The notes under the pieces: generated by a model | Databases searched by the model: none | Told to the model about the DNA's origin: nothing | Seen by the model: only the letters and a program-made list of their open reading frames with translations | Made by a program: the position numbers and the translations under genes | In this document: one piece after another, positions 12,641 to 13,084 of the stretch | Layout: the number at the start of each line of letters is the position of its first letter | Numbering within the stretch: position 1 is the stretch's first letter | Assembly: GCA_049514335.1 (NCBI GenBank) | Contig: JBEKVE010000091.1 | Location: 1-13,084, forward strand | Direction: 5' to 3' | Length of the DNA stretch: 13,084 nt | Source: JBEKVE01 sp049514335 | GTDB taxonomy: Bacteria > Actinomycetota > Acidimicrobiia > Acidimicrobiales > UBA8190

Positions 12641-13084
12641 ATGCCCGGACCACTCGAAGGTCTGCGCGTCATCGACGTCGGCACGCGTATCGGCGCGCCC
12701 TTCTGTGCCGGCCTCCTCGGCGAGTGGGGCGCCGAGGTCGTGAAGGTGGAGCAGCCCGGGTCGGGCGACTTCATGCGAGGCATCGGTCCCTTCGTGGACG
12801 GGTACTCGCTGTTCTGGGCGGTCGAGGGGCGGGGGCGCAAGAGCGCCACCTGCGACCTGCGCACCGCCGAGGGCCAGGACCTGTTCCGCCGCCTGGCGGC
12901 GCAGGCCGACGTCGTGTGCGAGAACTTCCGTCCCGGCACCATGGAGGAATGGGGCCTCGGCCCGGGATCGTTGGACCCGGCGCTCGTGTTCGTGCGCATC
13001 AGCGCCTTCGGCCAGGACGGGCCCTACGCCGCGCGTCCCGGGCTCGACCGCCTGGGGGTGGCCTACGGGGGGCTCCTCCAGCTG
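12641..13084 (+). CDS. Family III CoA transferase (CaiB/BaiF), 5' part only
   Basis: First 148 codons, open to the right edge. Recognised by LEGLRVIDVGTRIGAPFCAG (5-24), LLGEWGAEVVKVEQPGSGD (25-43), a GRGRKSATCDLRT block (63-75), VVCENFRPGTMEEWGLG (91-107) and FVRISAFGQDGPYAARPG (116-133). These are the usual N-terminal signatures of formyl-CoA transferase, alpha-methylacyl-CoA racemase and carnitine CoA-transferase relatives. The catalytic Asp (Asp169 in formyl-CoA transferase) lies beyond the window and cannot be checked. It could be a CoA transferase or an alpha-methylacyl-CoA racemase; the two are hard to separate from this part, and a racemase would suit branched or steroid side-chain oxidation. 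ATG 12641 follows the crotonase stop by 11 bp without a good ribosome binding site, suggesting coupling. Confidence 0.88.
   Translation, partial: MPGPLEGLRVIDVGTRIGAPFCAGLLGEWGAEVVKVEQPGSGDFMRGIGPFVDGYSLFWAVEGRGRKSATCDLRTAEGQDLFRRLAAQADVVCENFRPGTMEEWGLGPGSLDPALVFVRISAFGQDGPYAARPGLDRLGVAYGGLLQL

Noticed and set aside
1..13084. Mobile elements, integrase genes, phage defence or toxin-antitoxin systems
   Set aside because: No transposase, terminal inverted repeats, att-like duplications or defence-family proteins could be recognised; coding style is uniform across the window.

Overview
This is a very GC-rich, gene-dense window from a high-GC actinobacterium. It has GTG starts, short or absent leaders, many paralogous acyl-CoA dehydrogenases and crotonases, and FadD17/FadE26/FadE27-like proteins of the type known from mycobacterial steroid catabolism. 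The Ser-rich linker and Thr/Pro tail on the lipoprotein would suit an Acidimicrobiia-like lineage, but that placement is inference only.

Layout. (1) Positions 1-1641, minus strand: the start of a LivH-type ABC permease (cut by the window edge) and the lipoprotein substrate-binding protein in front of it. (2) 1642-2162: a non-coding gap of about 520 bp with a candidate promoter, an inverted repeat, a 5'-UTR hairpin and a 14-bp tandem repeat. (3) 2163-7659, minus strand: a four-gene operon read from 7659 leftwards: FadD17-like acyl-CoA ligase, acyl-CoA dehydrogenase (ACAD), enoyl-CoA hydratase, and a fused alpha-beta family I CoA transferase. (4) 7703-9301, plus strand: a second acyl-CoA ligase, divergent from the first. 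(5) 9341-10492, minus strand: a FadE27-like ACAD subunit, convergent with that ligase. (6) 10558 to the end, plus strand: a second FadE26-like ACAD, a crotonase without the two standard glutamates, and the start of a family III (CaiB/BaiF) CoA transferase.

How the genes work together. Together they form a CoA-dependent catabolic island. Uptake by a branched-chain-amino-acid-type ABC transporter would be followed by CoA activation (two ligases), alpha,beta-dehydrogenation (three ACAD polypeptides), hydration or another crotonase reaction (two crotonases), and CoA transfer or ring/chain cleavage (two unrelated CoA transferase folds). The two halves look like parallel versions of one ligase-ACAD-crotonase-CoA transferase module. 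The substrate cannot be read from sequence; a steroid side chain, alicyclic acid or branched acid would fit.

The most notable non-coding signal is a 14-bp motif, TGAC-N6-GTCA, always within CCTGACG-N5-GTCA. I found it three times in a by-eye scan of the window. The three copies lie in the three intergenic regions that must hold promoters: in front of the binding-protein gene, between the two divergent ligases, and between the two divergent ACAD genes. This suggests one undescribed regulator controlling the whole island. Several of these promoters appear to give leaderless mRNAs.
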